From positions 1-64,000 of the forward strand of contig CAWUUH010000036.1 of the NCBI GenBank assembly GCA_963925735.1: 64,000 nt of DNA. Reading direction: 5' to 3'. Within the stretch, counting starts at the first letter, position 1. Each line of letters starts with the position of its first letter. The DNA is from UBA4582 sp013204195. Lineage in GTDB: Bacteria; Pseudomonadota; Gammaproteobacteria; Pseudomonadales; Azotimanducaceae. A program made the translations under genes and the position numbers. Of this stretch, positions 34,464 through 42,914 are shown piece after piece. The notes under the pieces are model-generated. The model was not told where the DNA came from and did no database searches. It saw only the letters and a program-made list of their open reading frames with translations.

Positions 34464-35630
34464 CTAGTCTTTAGGTAAGCCGAGTATTCGTTCGGCGATA
34501 ATATTCTTCTGAATGTTCGGCGTGCCGCCACCGATCACTACATTGGGCCAGCCGAGTGATTCCTTTGCCCACTTACCGCGATCGACGGTCTCAATTTGAT
34601 TGCCAAGCTGCAGTCCGGATTGGCCTAATACATCGATCGCAAAGTCGCTCATCTCGACTTCAAGATCAGCTCGATGTAGCTTGTTAACAGAGGTTTCGCT
34701 GGACAGCGGCTCGCCCTTGATCTGACGAGTTAAATAGCGCAGACCATTGAGCCGCATAGCTTCGATTTTGGCCTCAAATACTGCCAAGCGGCGCCGTATT
34801 CTTTGATCTTCCATCGCAGGTTTTCCCTGCCGCTGGCTGTCCTTGACCAGTGTTTTTAGACCGTCCAGTTTTGCATACATGGCAGTGACTTCGCCAATGC
34901 TGGAGCGCTCGTTGGCGAGCGATGAAATAGTTACGGCCCAGCCCTGACCCTCCTTGCCGAGGCGGTTGTTGACGGGTACGCGGACATCATCGAAGAAAAT
35001 CTGTGCGAAGACCTTGCCGCCCGCCATGTTTTCGATGGGTTTAATCGCGATGCCCGCTGAACTTAGGTCAACCAGCAAGGCGGTGATGCCATCATGTTTG
35101 GTGGTGGTTGCGCCGAAATTATCGGTGCGTACCAGCATGGATATCCACTGGGCGAATGGTGCGAGGCTGGTCCATATTTTCGTGCCGTTAATGACGTAGT
35201 GATCGCCATCGAGAACCGCCTTGCATTGCAGCGCCGCTAAGTCACTACCAACATTAGGCTCTGAGTAACCGGTGCACCAGTGATACTTGCTATTCAATAT
35301 GTCTGGAATAAAGCGTTTTTTTTGTTCTTCGGTACCATATTGAATGATTCCCGGGCCAACCCAGGCAAGACCCATCATGCAGGTGCCCAGTGGTGGCGCC
35401 TGGCGCTTGGCCATTTCTTCCTTGAGGATTACCTGCTGCATGATATCGCCGCCGCCACCGCCGACTTCCTTCGGCCATGCAAATCCCACCCAGCGCTTTG
35501 CCCGTACTTTTTCAAGCCATTGCGCCATAAAATCCGCGCCTCTTTGGTTCTTGGGTGGCAGATTCTCATCGAGAAAAATTTGTACTTCATGCCTGAAATC
35601 TTCTTCAGCTTGAGTGTATTCAAAGTCCAT
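34464..35630 (-). CDS. Acyl-CoA dehydrogenase (first of an adjacent pair)
   Basis: The ATG at 35630 has AAGGAGA upstream and gives 388 residues. The N-terminus MDFEYTQAEEDFRHEVQ is standard. I see C-T-G-Y-S-E-P-N-V-G-S-D-L-A-A-L near 123, the FAD-contact W-T-S near 153, and A-E-R-I-L-G-L-P at the end. These enzymes oxidise acyl-CoA to enoyl-CoA, passing electrons to ETF. The frame extends to 35792 but the upstream part looks non-coding. With the shorter partner just upstream it may form a heteromer, as known for FadE pairs that act on steroid or branched side chains. Confidence 0.92.
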   Translation of the reverse strand: MDFEYTQAEEDFRHEVQIFLDENLPPKNQRGADFMAQWLEKVRAKRWVGFAWPKEVGGGGGDIMQQVILKEEMAKRQAPPLGTCMMGLAWVGPGIIQYGTEEQKKRFIPDILNSKYHWCTGYSEPNVGSDLAALQCKAVLDGDHYVINGTKIWTSLAPFAQWISMLVRTDNFGATTTKHDGITALLVDLSSAGIAIKPIENMAGGKVFAQIFFDDVRVPVNNRLGKEGQGWAVTISSLANERSSIGEVTAMYAKLDGLKTLVKDSQRQGKPAMEDQRIRRRLAVFEAKIEAMRLNGLRYLTRQIKGEPLSSETSVNKLHRADLEVEMSDFAIDVLGQSGLQLGNQIETVDRGKWAKESLGWPNVVIGGGTPNIQKNIIAERILGLPKD

Positions 35631-35719
35631 GCGGGTTCTCCTTAGCGGCGGCATCTTTTGCTGCATCGTACTGTGCTGTTGGGTTCGTCGGAAAAATTCT
35701 CGCTCGTGATGTTGAGTCG

Positions 35720-36832
35720 CTAGTCCGTGACGCTCAACTGATGAATACGTTCGTAGTGATAATCGGCATCGCCAAAGATGGGTCTGGCCCATTTGGAACG
35801 TTTCAGATATAGCTGCATATCGTACTCTTGGGTAAAACCTATGGCGCCATGGAGTTGGACACCGTCAGTACCAATCTGGCTGAAGGCATCAGAGGCGTAG
35901 GCTTTGGCGAGTGACGCAGATCGAGCTAATTCGGCTGGGCTCTCTTTGACACACCATGCGGCGTAGTAAAGTAAGGATTTGAAAGATTCCACATCTACGT
36001 ACATCTCTGCAAGCCGATGTTTAACGCCCTGATATTTGCCGATCGGATTGTCGAACTGAATGCGATCCTTGGCGTAACTGCTTGTCATATAGATGACAGC
36101 TTCAGCCGCGCCAATGACCTCAGCGGTGACGGCAACAGCGGCCTTATCTAACAAGCGACTAATATTCTCGGCGGTAGCCAGTATCAGGTCTTGAGGAGCA
36201 ACCTTGACATGGTCGAGTTCGAGACTGCCGGTGCGCTTGGTTAAATCCATGGTGGCAGAGCCCTGTGTGCTGACCCCAGTTTGATCGCGGCTAATCAATG
36301 CCAGATAAATTGCATGCTGGTCTTTGAATGCAACGACGAATAGGTCGGCACTATCAGCGTCCATGACGAATGTCTTTTTGCCGCTGAGTATGACGCCGTC
36401 CTGATGAACAACTCCGCTTAAGCTGATGCTGTCTGCGTTGGGGAGATCATGAATGTCGAGCAGTGCAATGGTGCCGATTTTTCGACCGCAGGCAAGGTCA
36501 TTCAGATAGCGTTTTTTCTGGTCATCCGAGGCAAGCTCATCAAGGGTCGATGCGGCCAGCGAATGGGCGATGAAAGGCGATGGGAACAGACTCTTGCCCA
36601 TTTCCTCGAGTATGACAATCAAATCAACAAAGCCGAGACCGACACCGTCATGTTCAGGATCGACCACCAGGCCCAACCAGCCGAGGTCGGCGATCTGTTG
36701 CCAGATTTGCCGATCAAAGCCTTCATCGGTGTGCATAATTTCTCTGACCCGGCTGACCGGAGATTGCGCATCAAGGAATTTTCGGACCTGGTCGCGCAAC
36801 AAGTCTTGTTCTTCAGTAAAACCAAAGTTCAT
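35720..36832 (-). CDS. Acyl-CoA dehydrogenase (second of the pair)
   Basis: The 370-residue protein begins MNFGFTEEQDLLRDQVRKF. Its middle domain is divergent: the usual T-E-P-x-x-G-S-D is replaced by a stretch around D-I-H-D-L-P-N-A-D. Its C-terminal domain has H-G-A-I-G-F-T-Q-E-Y-D-M-Q-L-Y-L-K-R near 336. The loss of the flavin-side motif suggests it may be a non-FAD or structural partner. It lies 89 bases upstream of the other dehydrogenase on the same strand. The pair resembles alpha2beta2 acyl-CoA dehydrogenases, where FAD sites form between subunits; that is inference. Confidence 0.88.
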   Translation of the reverse strand: MNFGFTEEQDLLRDQVRKFLDAQSPVSRVREIMHTDEGFDRQIWQQIADLGWLGLVVDPEHDGVGLGFVDLIVILEEMGKSLFPSPFIAHSLAASTLDELASDDQKKRYLNDLACGRKIGTIALLDIHDLPNADSISLSGVVHQDGVILSGKKTFVMDADSADLFVVAFKDQHAIYLALISRDQTGVSTQGSATMDLTKRTGSLELDHVKVAPQDLILATAENISRLLDKAAVAVTAEVIGAAEAVIYMTSSYAKDRIQFDNPIGKYQGVKHRLAEMYVDVESFKSLLYYAAWCVKESPAELARSASLAKAYASDAFSQIGTDGVQLHGAIGFTQEYDMQLYLKRSKWARPIFGDADYHYERIHQLSVTD

Positions 36833-36858
36833 TTGGAAGTTCTCATATTTTGATGTTT

Positions 36859-36890
36859 GCTGATGTTTAACGTTGCTGATGTTTAACGCT
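36859..36890. repeat. 16-bp tandem duplication at a gene end
   Basis: GCTGATGTTTAACGTT is followed directly by GCTGATGTTTAACGCT. The second copy reaches the stop codon of the Nudix gene (36889), 27 bases from the dehydrogenase start region. Confidence 0.9.
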
Positions 36891-37725
36891 ATAGCGGTCG
36901 CAGGCGAACCCAGCCACTCTCAATGTTTTCGTTGGCTATGTCATAGTCTGCATCACCGGGTAAGACGATGTCACCGGTCGCGTTAACCCGAGCTCGCTCG
37001 TCAGGTTGGTTGGCAGCAGCTGCGGCCATGACCTCGTCAGCGCTGGTGAAGCGAGCCAGGCACCTGAGCATGCGCAGGGTGGGGCTCATCAACGTCATCG
37101 CGCCACTATCGAACTGGCGCAGAATCTCAGCCGGCGTTAACCACTGGGCGTGCACCAGTTCATGGTCATCATGGACAGGAGTTTGAGCCGCAGGCATGCG
37201 CGTGATAAAGAATCGCGTGTCATAGCGCCGTGGTGGCCCTACCGGCGTAATCCAGCGGGCGATGTAATGCATGGTGCCGACATCAAGAATAAGATTTTCT
37301 TCTTCGATTAACTCAATAAAATTGCGATTGCTGTCGTTGATATCGCGGCGATGGGCTTCGAATCGCCGCATCGTCTCTGGCTCAGACAGGTCCAGCAGGC
37401 GGCCGGTGTCGCGGTGTAACGCCAACAGGATTCCGGCTTCCTCGAAGGCTTCTCGAACGGCGGCCACATAATAGGTCAGGGCGCCAGCGGGCATCTGCAT
37501 CAGTGCGCTGGCTTGTTTATCAGTGCGGTGCAGACAGAAGGGCGCAAAGGTTGATGGGTCATCAGCTTCATCGACTCGACCGCCTGGAAAGACCCACATG
37601 CCGCCGCCGAAGACGATGTCGGCATGGCGTTCCATCATATAAACCTGTAAGTCCGGTCGATCATCGATCAGCATTACCGTGGCCGCGTGCCGTATTGCGA
37701 CTTGCTCGGGATCTGACTCGCTCAT
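36889..37725 (-). CDS. Nudix hydrolase (NUDT19-like layout)
   Basis: The 278-residue product (ATG 37725) starts with A-I-R-H-A-A-T-V-M-L-I-D-D and has W-V-F-P-G-G-R-V-D-E-A-D-D near 44. A long insert then separates it from A-V-R-E-A-F-E-E-A-G-I near 88. That split Nudix box, with about 30 extra residues, is the NUDT19/RP2p layout, whose known members degrade CoA and acyl-CoA. Cleavage of CoA species fits the nearby dehydrogenases. A GTG at 37755 is an alternative start, but it lies inside the inverted-repeat element. Confidence 0.85.
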   Translation of the reverse strand: MSESDPEQVAIRHAATVMLIDDRPDLQVYMMERHADIVFGGGMWVFPGGRVDEADDPSTFAPFCLHRTDKQASALMQMPAGALTYYVAAVREAFEEAGILLALHRDTGRLLDLSEPETMRRFEAHRRDINDSNRNFIELIEEENLILDVGTMHYIARWITPVGPPRRYDTRFFITRMPAAQTPVHDDHELVHAQWLTPAEILRQFDSGAMTLMSPTLRMLRCLARFTSADEVMAAAAANQPDERARVNATGDIVLPGDADYDIANENIESGWVRLRPL

Positions 37726-37744
37726 GATAAAACCGTTGTGAGAT

Positions 37745-37825
37745 GTAGCCTGCACTGTAGCTGAAAAACACTGGGCGCTGCAAACCCAGTCCGCCTACAG
37801 TGGGTGGGCTGGGTTTGCAGGCTAC
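37745..37825. repeat. Nested inverted-repeat element overlapping the uvrA stop
   Basis: An inner 12-bp stem pairs CTGCAAACCCAG (37778-37789) with CTGGGTTTGCAG (37809-37820). An outer 10-bp stem pairs GTAGCCTGCA (37745-37754) with TGCAGGCTAC (37816-37825), sharing bases with the inner arm. CTGTAG/CTACAG boxes recur within. It resembles the GTAGG-x-GGGTTT class of intergenic repeats seen in many bacteria. It may end uvrA transcripts or be a mobile REP-like unit. Confidence 0.6.
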
Positions 37826-40647
37826 AGGAGGGGCTTCAGGTAGCGACCGGTTTCGGAGGCCTTGACCTTTTTGACCTGTTCCGGCGTACCTTGAGCGATG
37901 ATAAACCCGCCTTTGGGGCCACCGTCGGGTCCCAGGTCGATAATCCAATCAGCGGTTTTGATTACGTCCAGGTTGTGCTCGATGACCGTGACTGAGTTGC
38001 CGGCGTCTACCAGACGGTCCAGAACCACCAGCAGTTTTCGAACGTCATCAAAGTGCAGGCCCGTCGTCGGCTCATCGAGGATGTAGAAGGTTTTGCCAGT
38101 GGCGACTTTGGATAGCTCTCGGGCCAGCTTGATACGCTGTGCCTCACCGCCAGAGAGTGTCGAAGAAGGTTGGCCCAGTTGCAGGTAATCAAGACCAACA
38201 TCCACCAGCAGCTGTAATTTATTGAATATTTTTGGATGCTCTCGAAAGTGCACAACGGCCTCGGCAATGGTCAGACCCAGTAAGTCGGCGATGGATTTGC
38301 CCTTGTATTTGACCTCGAGGGTGGCTTCGTTAAACCGGCGCCCAGCACATTCTTCGCACTTCACATAGACGTCTGACAAAAAGTGCATCTCGATCTTACG
38401 TACTCCATCGCCCTGACAGGTTTCACAACGACCGCCCTTGACGTTGAAAGAGAAGCGCCCGGGTTTGTAACCGCGCATGCGCGCACCCGGTAACAGGGAG
38501 AAGAAACTGCGAATCTCATCGAAGACTTTGATATAGGTCGCCGGATTACTCCGCGGTGTTCTGCCGATGGGTCGCTGGTCAATCGCTACCACCTTGTCGA
38601 GTTGCTCCAGTCCAGTGATGCGCTCATGGGCGCCGATGCGCTGGGTGGCGTTATGGAATTGTCGTGCCAGGGCAGGATGCAGAATATCATTAACCAGAGT
38701 GGATTTGCCCGCCCCGGAGACACCCGTAACCGCCGTCAGGACGCCTAGCGGGAAGGCGACCGTAATCTGTTTCAGATTGTTGGCGGTCGCGCCTTCGACG
38801 ACGATGTGACCGCGCGCCTGCCGACGCTGGGCTCGGATGGCGATTTGAGTTCTGCCCGACAGATAGTTGCCGGTGAGTGACTTCGTATTTCTCTCAAGAC
38901 TCTTGGGCGTGCCTGCGTGGACGATATGTCCACCGTTGATCCCGGCACCGGGACCGAAATCGACGACGTAATCTGCCATGCGGATGGTTTCCTCGTCGTG
39001 CTCGACCACCACCACCGTATTGCCGATATCCCGCATTCGGCAGAGGGTAGCGAGCAGCTTCTCGTTATCCCGTTGGTGAAGGCCAATACTGGGCTCGTCG
39101 AGGATATAGATTACCCCGGAAAGTTCTGAGCCCACCTGGCTGGCGAGCCTGATGCGTTGTGATTCGCCGCCGGATAGGGACGGTCCAAGGCGACCGAGTG
39201 ACAGGTATGACAGGCCTACGGAAACCAGAAAGTCGAGGCGATTACAGATCTCCTTGAGGATCTCCGTGGCGATTTCACCGGCAGCCCCAGGTAACTTGAG
39301 CTGGGTGAAAAACCGTGCCGTCTCATCGATGGTCAGCGCAGAGATCTCGACGATGGTCTTGTTCGCCACTTGTACCGCAGCGCTTTCCGGTCTGAGTCTG
39401 ACGCCATGGCAGCTATCACAGGGGGTATTGGCCAGAAATTGGCTGTACCAGCGTTTCATGCCTTCGGACTTGGTATTTTTAAACCGTCGCATCAGGCGGT
39501 TGAACAGCCCTTCATATCGCGATTGACTGATGCCATGAGAGCCCCAGTTTATGGTGTAGCGCGCTTCCCCTGTGCCATTCAGGATCTTGTTCTGCTGGGT
39601 CTTGGTGAGTTTGTTCCAGGGTTTGTCCAGGGGGATCTTGAGCTGATGGAATACCTGGCGATGGTAAGTGGAGCCGGTGGATTGATTATCTTCATGGATC
39701 CTGCCGATCGGCTTCAAGGCCCCGTCAGCCAGGCTCAAGGTTTTGTCTGGCATCATCAGATCAGGATCGAAAGCCACCTGGGTACCCAGACCATTACAGG
39801 CTTCACACATGCCCTGCGGACTGTTGAATGAAAATGCCTGTGGGCTTAAGGCGGGAAAGGAAATGTTGCAGTGGCCGCAGGCCAGGTGTTCTGAGTAGAT
39901 CTTGTCCTTGCCGTCCTCGGTAGCGGCGATCAACATACCGTTACCCAATTTTAGTGCTGCTTCCACAGATTCTGTGAGTCGCTCGCTGATATCGCCACGA
40001 ACAGCCAGTCGGTCTATGACGGCCTCTACCGTGTGCTTTTTACGTTTATCGAGAGCCTCGACGTCTTCGCTACGGAGGATCTCACCGTCGATCCGCAATC
40101 GCACGAACCCTTGGGCGCGGGCGTCTTCGAGCATTTCCCGGTGTTCGCCGCGACGATTCACCAGCAGTGGCACAAGCAGATACAGGCGAGTGCCTTGCGC
40201 CATGGATAGCAATTCGCGGGCAATGTGTTGAGCCGATTGACTCTGCACTTTGCGACCACACTCATGGCAATGCTGGATCCCCACTCGAGCGTACAGGACT
40301 CGCAGGTAGTCAGAAATTTCGGTGATGGTGCCAACCGTTGAGCGCGGATTCCGGCCGGTGGTTTTTTGCTCGATAGAAATCGTCGGTGAGAGCCCGCGAA
40401 TCATGTCGTAACGGGGTTTTTCCATCTGGCCGAGAAACTGCCGAGCATAGGCTGATAGCGACTCAACATACCGGCGTTGGCCTTCAGCGTACAAGGTGTC
40501 GAAGGCCAGTGAGGACTTGCCGGAGCCGGACACGCCGGTGAAAACCACGAGCTTACGCTTCGGGATCTTGACCTCGACGGACTTCAGATTATGCTCTCTG
40601 GCGCCTTTGATCAGGATGTGATTGAGTTCTTCCGCAGCTTTCTTCAT
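37822..40647 (-). CDS. uvrA: Excinuclease ABC subunit A
   Basis: The 941-residue protein has two ABC ATPase halves: G-V-S-G-S-G-K-S-S-L (about 39-48) and G-V-S-G-A-G-K-S-T-L, two L-S-G-G-E-x-Q-R-I signatures, and zinc-binding C-x2-C sites (C-H-E-C, C-D-S-C, C-E-T-C, C-E-E-C). UvrA recognises DNA damage with UvrB in nucleotide excision repair. Length equals E. coli UvrA (940). The ATG at 40647 is preferred over 40671. In many gammaproteobacteria ssb is divergent from uvrA; here a CinA-like gene takes that place. No CTG-N10-CAG LexA box was found upstream. Confidence 0.98.
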   Translation of the reverse strand: MKKAAEELNHILIKGAREHNLKSVEVKIPKRKLVVFTGVSGSGKSSLAFDTLYAEGQRRYVESLSAYARQFLGQMEKPRYDMIRGLSPTISIEQKTTGRNPRSTVGTITEISDYLRVLYARVGIQHCHECGRKVQSQSAQHIARELLSMAQGTRLYLLVPLLVNRRGEHREMLEDARAQGFVRLRIDGEILRSEDVEALDKRKKHTVEAVIDRLAVRGDISERLTESVEAALKLGNGMLIAATEDGKDKIYSEHLACGHCNISFPALSPQAFSFNSPQGMCEACNGLGTQVAFDPDLMMPDKTLSLADGALKPIGRIHEDNQSTGSTYHRQVFHQLKIPLDKPWNKLTKTQQNKILNGTGEARYTINWGSHGISQSRYEGLFNRLMRRFKNTKSEGMKRWYSQFLANTPCDSCHGVRLRPESAAVQVANKTIVEISALTIDETARFFTQLKLPGAAGEIATEILKEICNRLDFLVSVGLSYLSLGRLGPSLSGGESQRIRLASQVGSELSGVIYILDEPSIGLHQRDNEKLLATLCRMRDIGNTVVVVEHDEETIRMADYVVDFGPGAGINGGHIVHAGTPKSLERNTKSLTGNYLSGRTQIAIRAQRRQARGHIVVEGATANNLKQITVAFPLGVLTAVTGVSGAGKSTLVNDILHPALARQFHNATQRIGAHERITGLEQLDKVVAIDQRPIGRTPRSNPATYIKVFDEIRSFFSLLPGARMRGYKPGRFSFNVKGGRCETCQGDGVRKIEMHFLSDVYVKCEECAGRRFNEATLEVKYKGKSIADLLGLTIAEAVVHFREHPKIFNKLQLLVDVGLDYLQLGQPSSTLSGGEAQRIKLARELSKVATGKTFYILDEPTTGLHFDDVRKLLVVLDRLVDAGNSVTVIEHNLDVIKTADWIIDLGPDGGPKGGFIIAQGTPEQVKKVKASETGRYLKPLL

Positions 40648-40729
40648 CGATGATGCACCCCAACTTTGCAAAATGGCCAGTAGGTCTTACGGCGATATCA
40701 GGAATAAGACCAGTTGCCGGGCGGTTGGG

Positions 40730-40735
40730 ATTATA
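40730..40735 (-). promoter_or_regulatory. Candidate -10 box of uvrA
   Basis: The minus strand has TTATAAT with a TG four bases upstream, 83 bases before the uvrA ATG. No good -35 is seen at the right distance. The -10 is in the shared uvrA/cinA-like leader. Confidence 0.35.
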
Positions 40736-40821
40736 AGCATAACCCTGGCTGGATGTATCGCATGACGGTGAGCACATGGAGTATCATGGTTGCTCAGCAG
40801 ACATAACAGAAGATGAATCTT

Positions 40822-41577
40822 ATGGCGCAAAAAACCGTGACGGGTTGCATGATTATCATCGGCAACGAAATTCTTTCGGGTCGGACCCAGGATACTAATC
40901 TCGCTCATCTTGCCGGGGTATTGAATGAGCTGGGCGTGCGCCTGGCGGAAGCACGGGTCATCCCTGATATTGAAGCCGTGATCGTCGCGACCTTGAATGA
41001 GTGCCGGGCGAAGTTTGATTATGTGTTTACAACGGGTGGTATCGGGCCGACCCATGATGACATTACCGCGGCTTGTATCGCGCGCGCCTTCAATGTGGAA
41101 TTAATCTATCACCCAGATATCGTCGAAGTGATCAAGCGCCGGGCGGCGGCGCCTGCCGTCATGGACTCACGACTGTTGATGGCCAGAGTGCCAGAGGGCG
41201 CAACACTCATCGATAACCCGACGGGCGGCCCGCAGGGATTTCAGATCGATAATGTGTTTGTCATGGCCGGTGTGCCTGCTGTGATGCAGGCGATGGCGAG
41301 CACTCTCGATCAAACCCGTATACAGGGTGGGTTACCGGTCCGATCCCGAACGATTGGCGCCTTTTTGGGCGAGAGTACTGTGGCCGATGCGCTGTCGGCC
41401 ATTCAAGATCAGCATCCTGATGTTGACGTTGGCAGTTACCCCTTCTACCGGGCTGATGGCTATGGCACCAACCTGGTGGTTCGCGGCACCGATGAGGTTG
41501 AGCTTGAGACCATCAAAGAAAAATTGCGGCTGATGATTACCTCCTTTGGTGCCGAACCGTTCGAGCCGGTTCGGTGA
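40822..41577 (+). CDS. CinA N-terminal (molybdopterin-binding-like) domain protein
   Basis: The 251-residue protein has the MoCF fold of CinA: I-I-I-G-N-E-I-L-S-G-R-T-Q-D-T-N near 10, F-T-T-G-G-I-G-P-T-H-D-D near 72, and N-P-T-G-G-P-Q-G-F near 132. It lacks the C-terminal NMN deamidase (PncC) domain of full CinA. Single-domain forms are common and their role is unclear; damage-inducible or pyrophosphatase activity has been proposed for the family. ATG 40822 has AGAAG ten bases upstream; ATG 40813 is also possible. Confidence 0.9.
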   Translation: MAQKTVTGCMIIIGNEILSGRTQDTNLAHLAGVLNELGVRLAEARVIPDIEAVIVATLNECRAKFDYVFTTGGIGPTHDDITAACIARAFNVELIYHPDIVEVIKRRAAAPAVMDSRLLMARVPEGATLIDNPTGGPQGFQIDNVFVMAGVPAVMQAMASTLDQTRIQGGLPVRSRTIGAFLGESTVADALSAIQDQHPDVDVGSYPFYRADGYGTNLVVRGTDEVELETIKEKLRLMITSFGAEPFEPVR

Positions 41578-41650
41578 TTCGAATCGTATAAATTGGGAAC
41601 TCTGCCTGTCGAGACCTGTCTAGACTAATATCAGATTAATATTGGTCAGG

Positions 41651-41669
41651 CTGTGGCCCCGCGCCACAG
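41651..41669 (+). promoter_or_regulatory. GC-rich hairpin just before a ribosome binding site
   Basis: CTGTGGC (41651-41657) pairs perfectly with GCCACAG (41663-41669) around a five-base loop. It ends six bases before the GGAG that serves the lipoprotein start at 41684. It could slow translation or stabilise the leader. Confidence 0.35.
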
Positions 41670-41683
41670 GGCTTGGAGAGTGA

Positions 41684-42853
41684 ATGCGAATTTGGCTGTT
41701 AATACTAACGTGCGCTGCACTGACGAGCTGCACGTTGGGGGTGCAATATCCCTACTCGAAGGTGGCTGAGCAGCGCTTGTTGGACCAGGTGTTGGCGGGT
41801 GCGCTAGTGCCTGACGGCGAAGACATCATGTACCTGACCCCAGCCTTTGAATCGCAGCTGCACCAACGTGTTGATCCAAGCTGGCCCGCGCCCAGGCGAC
41901 TGGCCGAGTTACGAATATTTTTGTTTGCCGACGATGAACTCGACATTCGGTACCGCAGTGGTGTCACCAGAACCGCGATGGAAACCTATGCCGCGCGATC
42001 TGGCAATTGCTTATCGCTGACGAATCTGTTCGTCGCCACGGCGCGATCACTGGGCATTAATGCCTATTTCCAACAGGTAGATATCAGGCCCACCTGGGGT
42101 CAGAAAGGCAGCCTGACGATCCGCTATGAACATGTCGTCGCGGCGGGTCATCTGCCGAATGGTCTGCGCTATGTGGTGGATTTCTTGCCCGATGCGATGT
42201 TTGGTGAGATCGATAGAGTGCCTAGCGCCGATCGAGATGCACGGTCCATGTTTTTCAGTAACAAGGGTGCTGAGCAATTGTTGAAAGGCGACCAGATGGG
42301 TGCCATCCACTACCTCCAACAAGCGGTTCGACTAAGCCCCGAGTCATCGTCTGCCTGGACCAATATGGGCGCTGCCCAGCGCCGTGCTGGTAATCTGGAG
42401 CTGGCAGAATTCAGTTATTTGCATGCGTTGCAGCGCAGCCAACAAAATTTATCCGCCTTGAATAACCTTGCCGCGCTATATGATGCTCAGGGCCGTGTGC
42501 ATGATGCCGAAGAAATCACCAAACGCGTGCAGCGCTATCGACGGCGCAATCCTTACTATCACTTTTTGTTGGCTAACCGGTTTTTTGACGCTGGCCAGTT
42601 CCTTGAGGCAGAAGTATTACTGCAAGCGGCCATTCGGCTGAAGGATGATGACCCGAGCTTCTACCGCGCTCTGGCGCTGACTTACGCCCAGCTAGGCGAC
42701 GAGCGGCAGGAACGACAGATGCGGCAACGGGCCAACCGGCTCGGTGGCTCAGACCCTGCCGCGCTCGATCCAGGGCTAAGTCATCGCTTTCGAGTCGATC
42801 GCAGCGACCCGAATGACGGCGCTATCGCCAGGATTCAGAACCGGAGTCAATGA
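41684..42853 (+). CDS. Lipoprotein with transglutaminase-like and TPR domains
   Basis: The 389-residue product has a signal and lipobox L-T-S-C (Cys16). A papain/transglutaminase-like core follows: Cys in A-R-S-G-N-C-L-S-L-T-N (near 109), His in Y-E-H-V-V-A (near 150) and Asp in V-V-D-F-L-P-D (near 168). TPR units run from about 195, with A-I-H-Y-L-Q-Q-A-V-R-L-S-P and A-W-T-N-M-G-A-A-Q-R-R-A-G-N, to about 360. It should sit at the outer membrane facing the periplasm. Possible roles are peptide cross-linking, cleavage or assembly; no substrate is known. Confidence 0.85.
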   Translation: MRIWLLILTCAALTSCTLGVQYPYSKVAEQRLLDQVLAGALVPDGEDIMYLTPAFESQLHQRVDPSWPAPRRLAELRIFLFADDELDIRYRSGVTRTAMETYAARSGNCLSLTNLFVATARSLGINAYFQQVDIRPTWGQKGSLTIRYEHVVAAGHLPNGLRYVVDFLPDAMFGEIDRVPSADRDARSMFFSNKGAEQLLKGDQMGAIHYLQQAVRLSPESSSAWTNMGAAQRRAGNLELAEFSYLHALQRSQQNLSALNNLAALYDAQGRVHDAEEITKRVQRYRRRNPYYHFLLANRFFDAGQFLEAEVLLQAAIRLKDDDPSFYRALALTYAQLGDERQERQMRQRANRLGGSDPAALDPGLSHRFRVDRSDPNDGAIARIQNRSQ

Positions 42854-42914
42854 AAAGCGGCGGTAATTGATCCGACTCGGCGCTATACTCGTGGGCTTTG
42901 CTCGGGAGATTCAC

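Noticed and set aside
38917..39831. Open frames opposite uvrA
   Set aside because: They are antisense shadows of a highly conserved gene.
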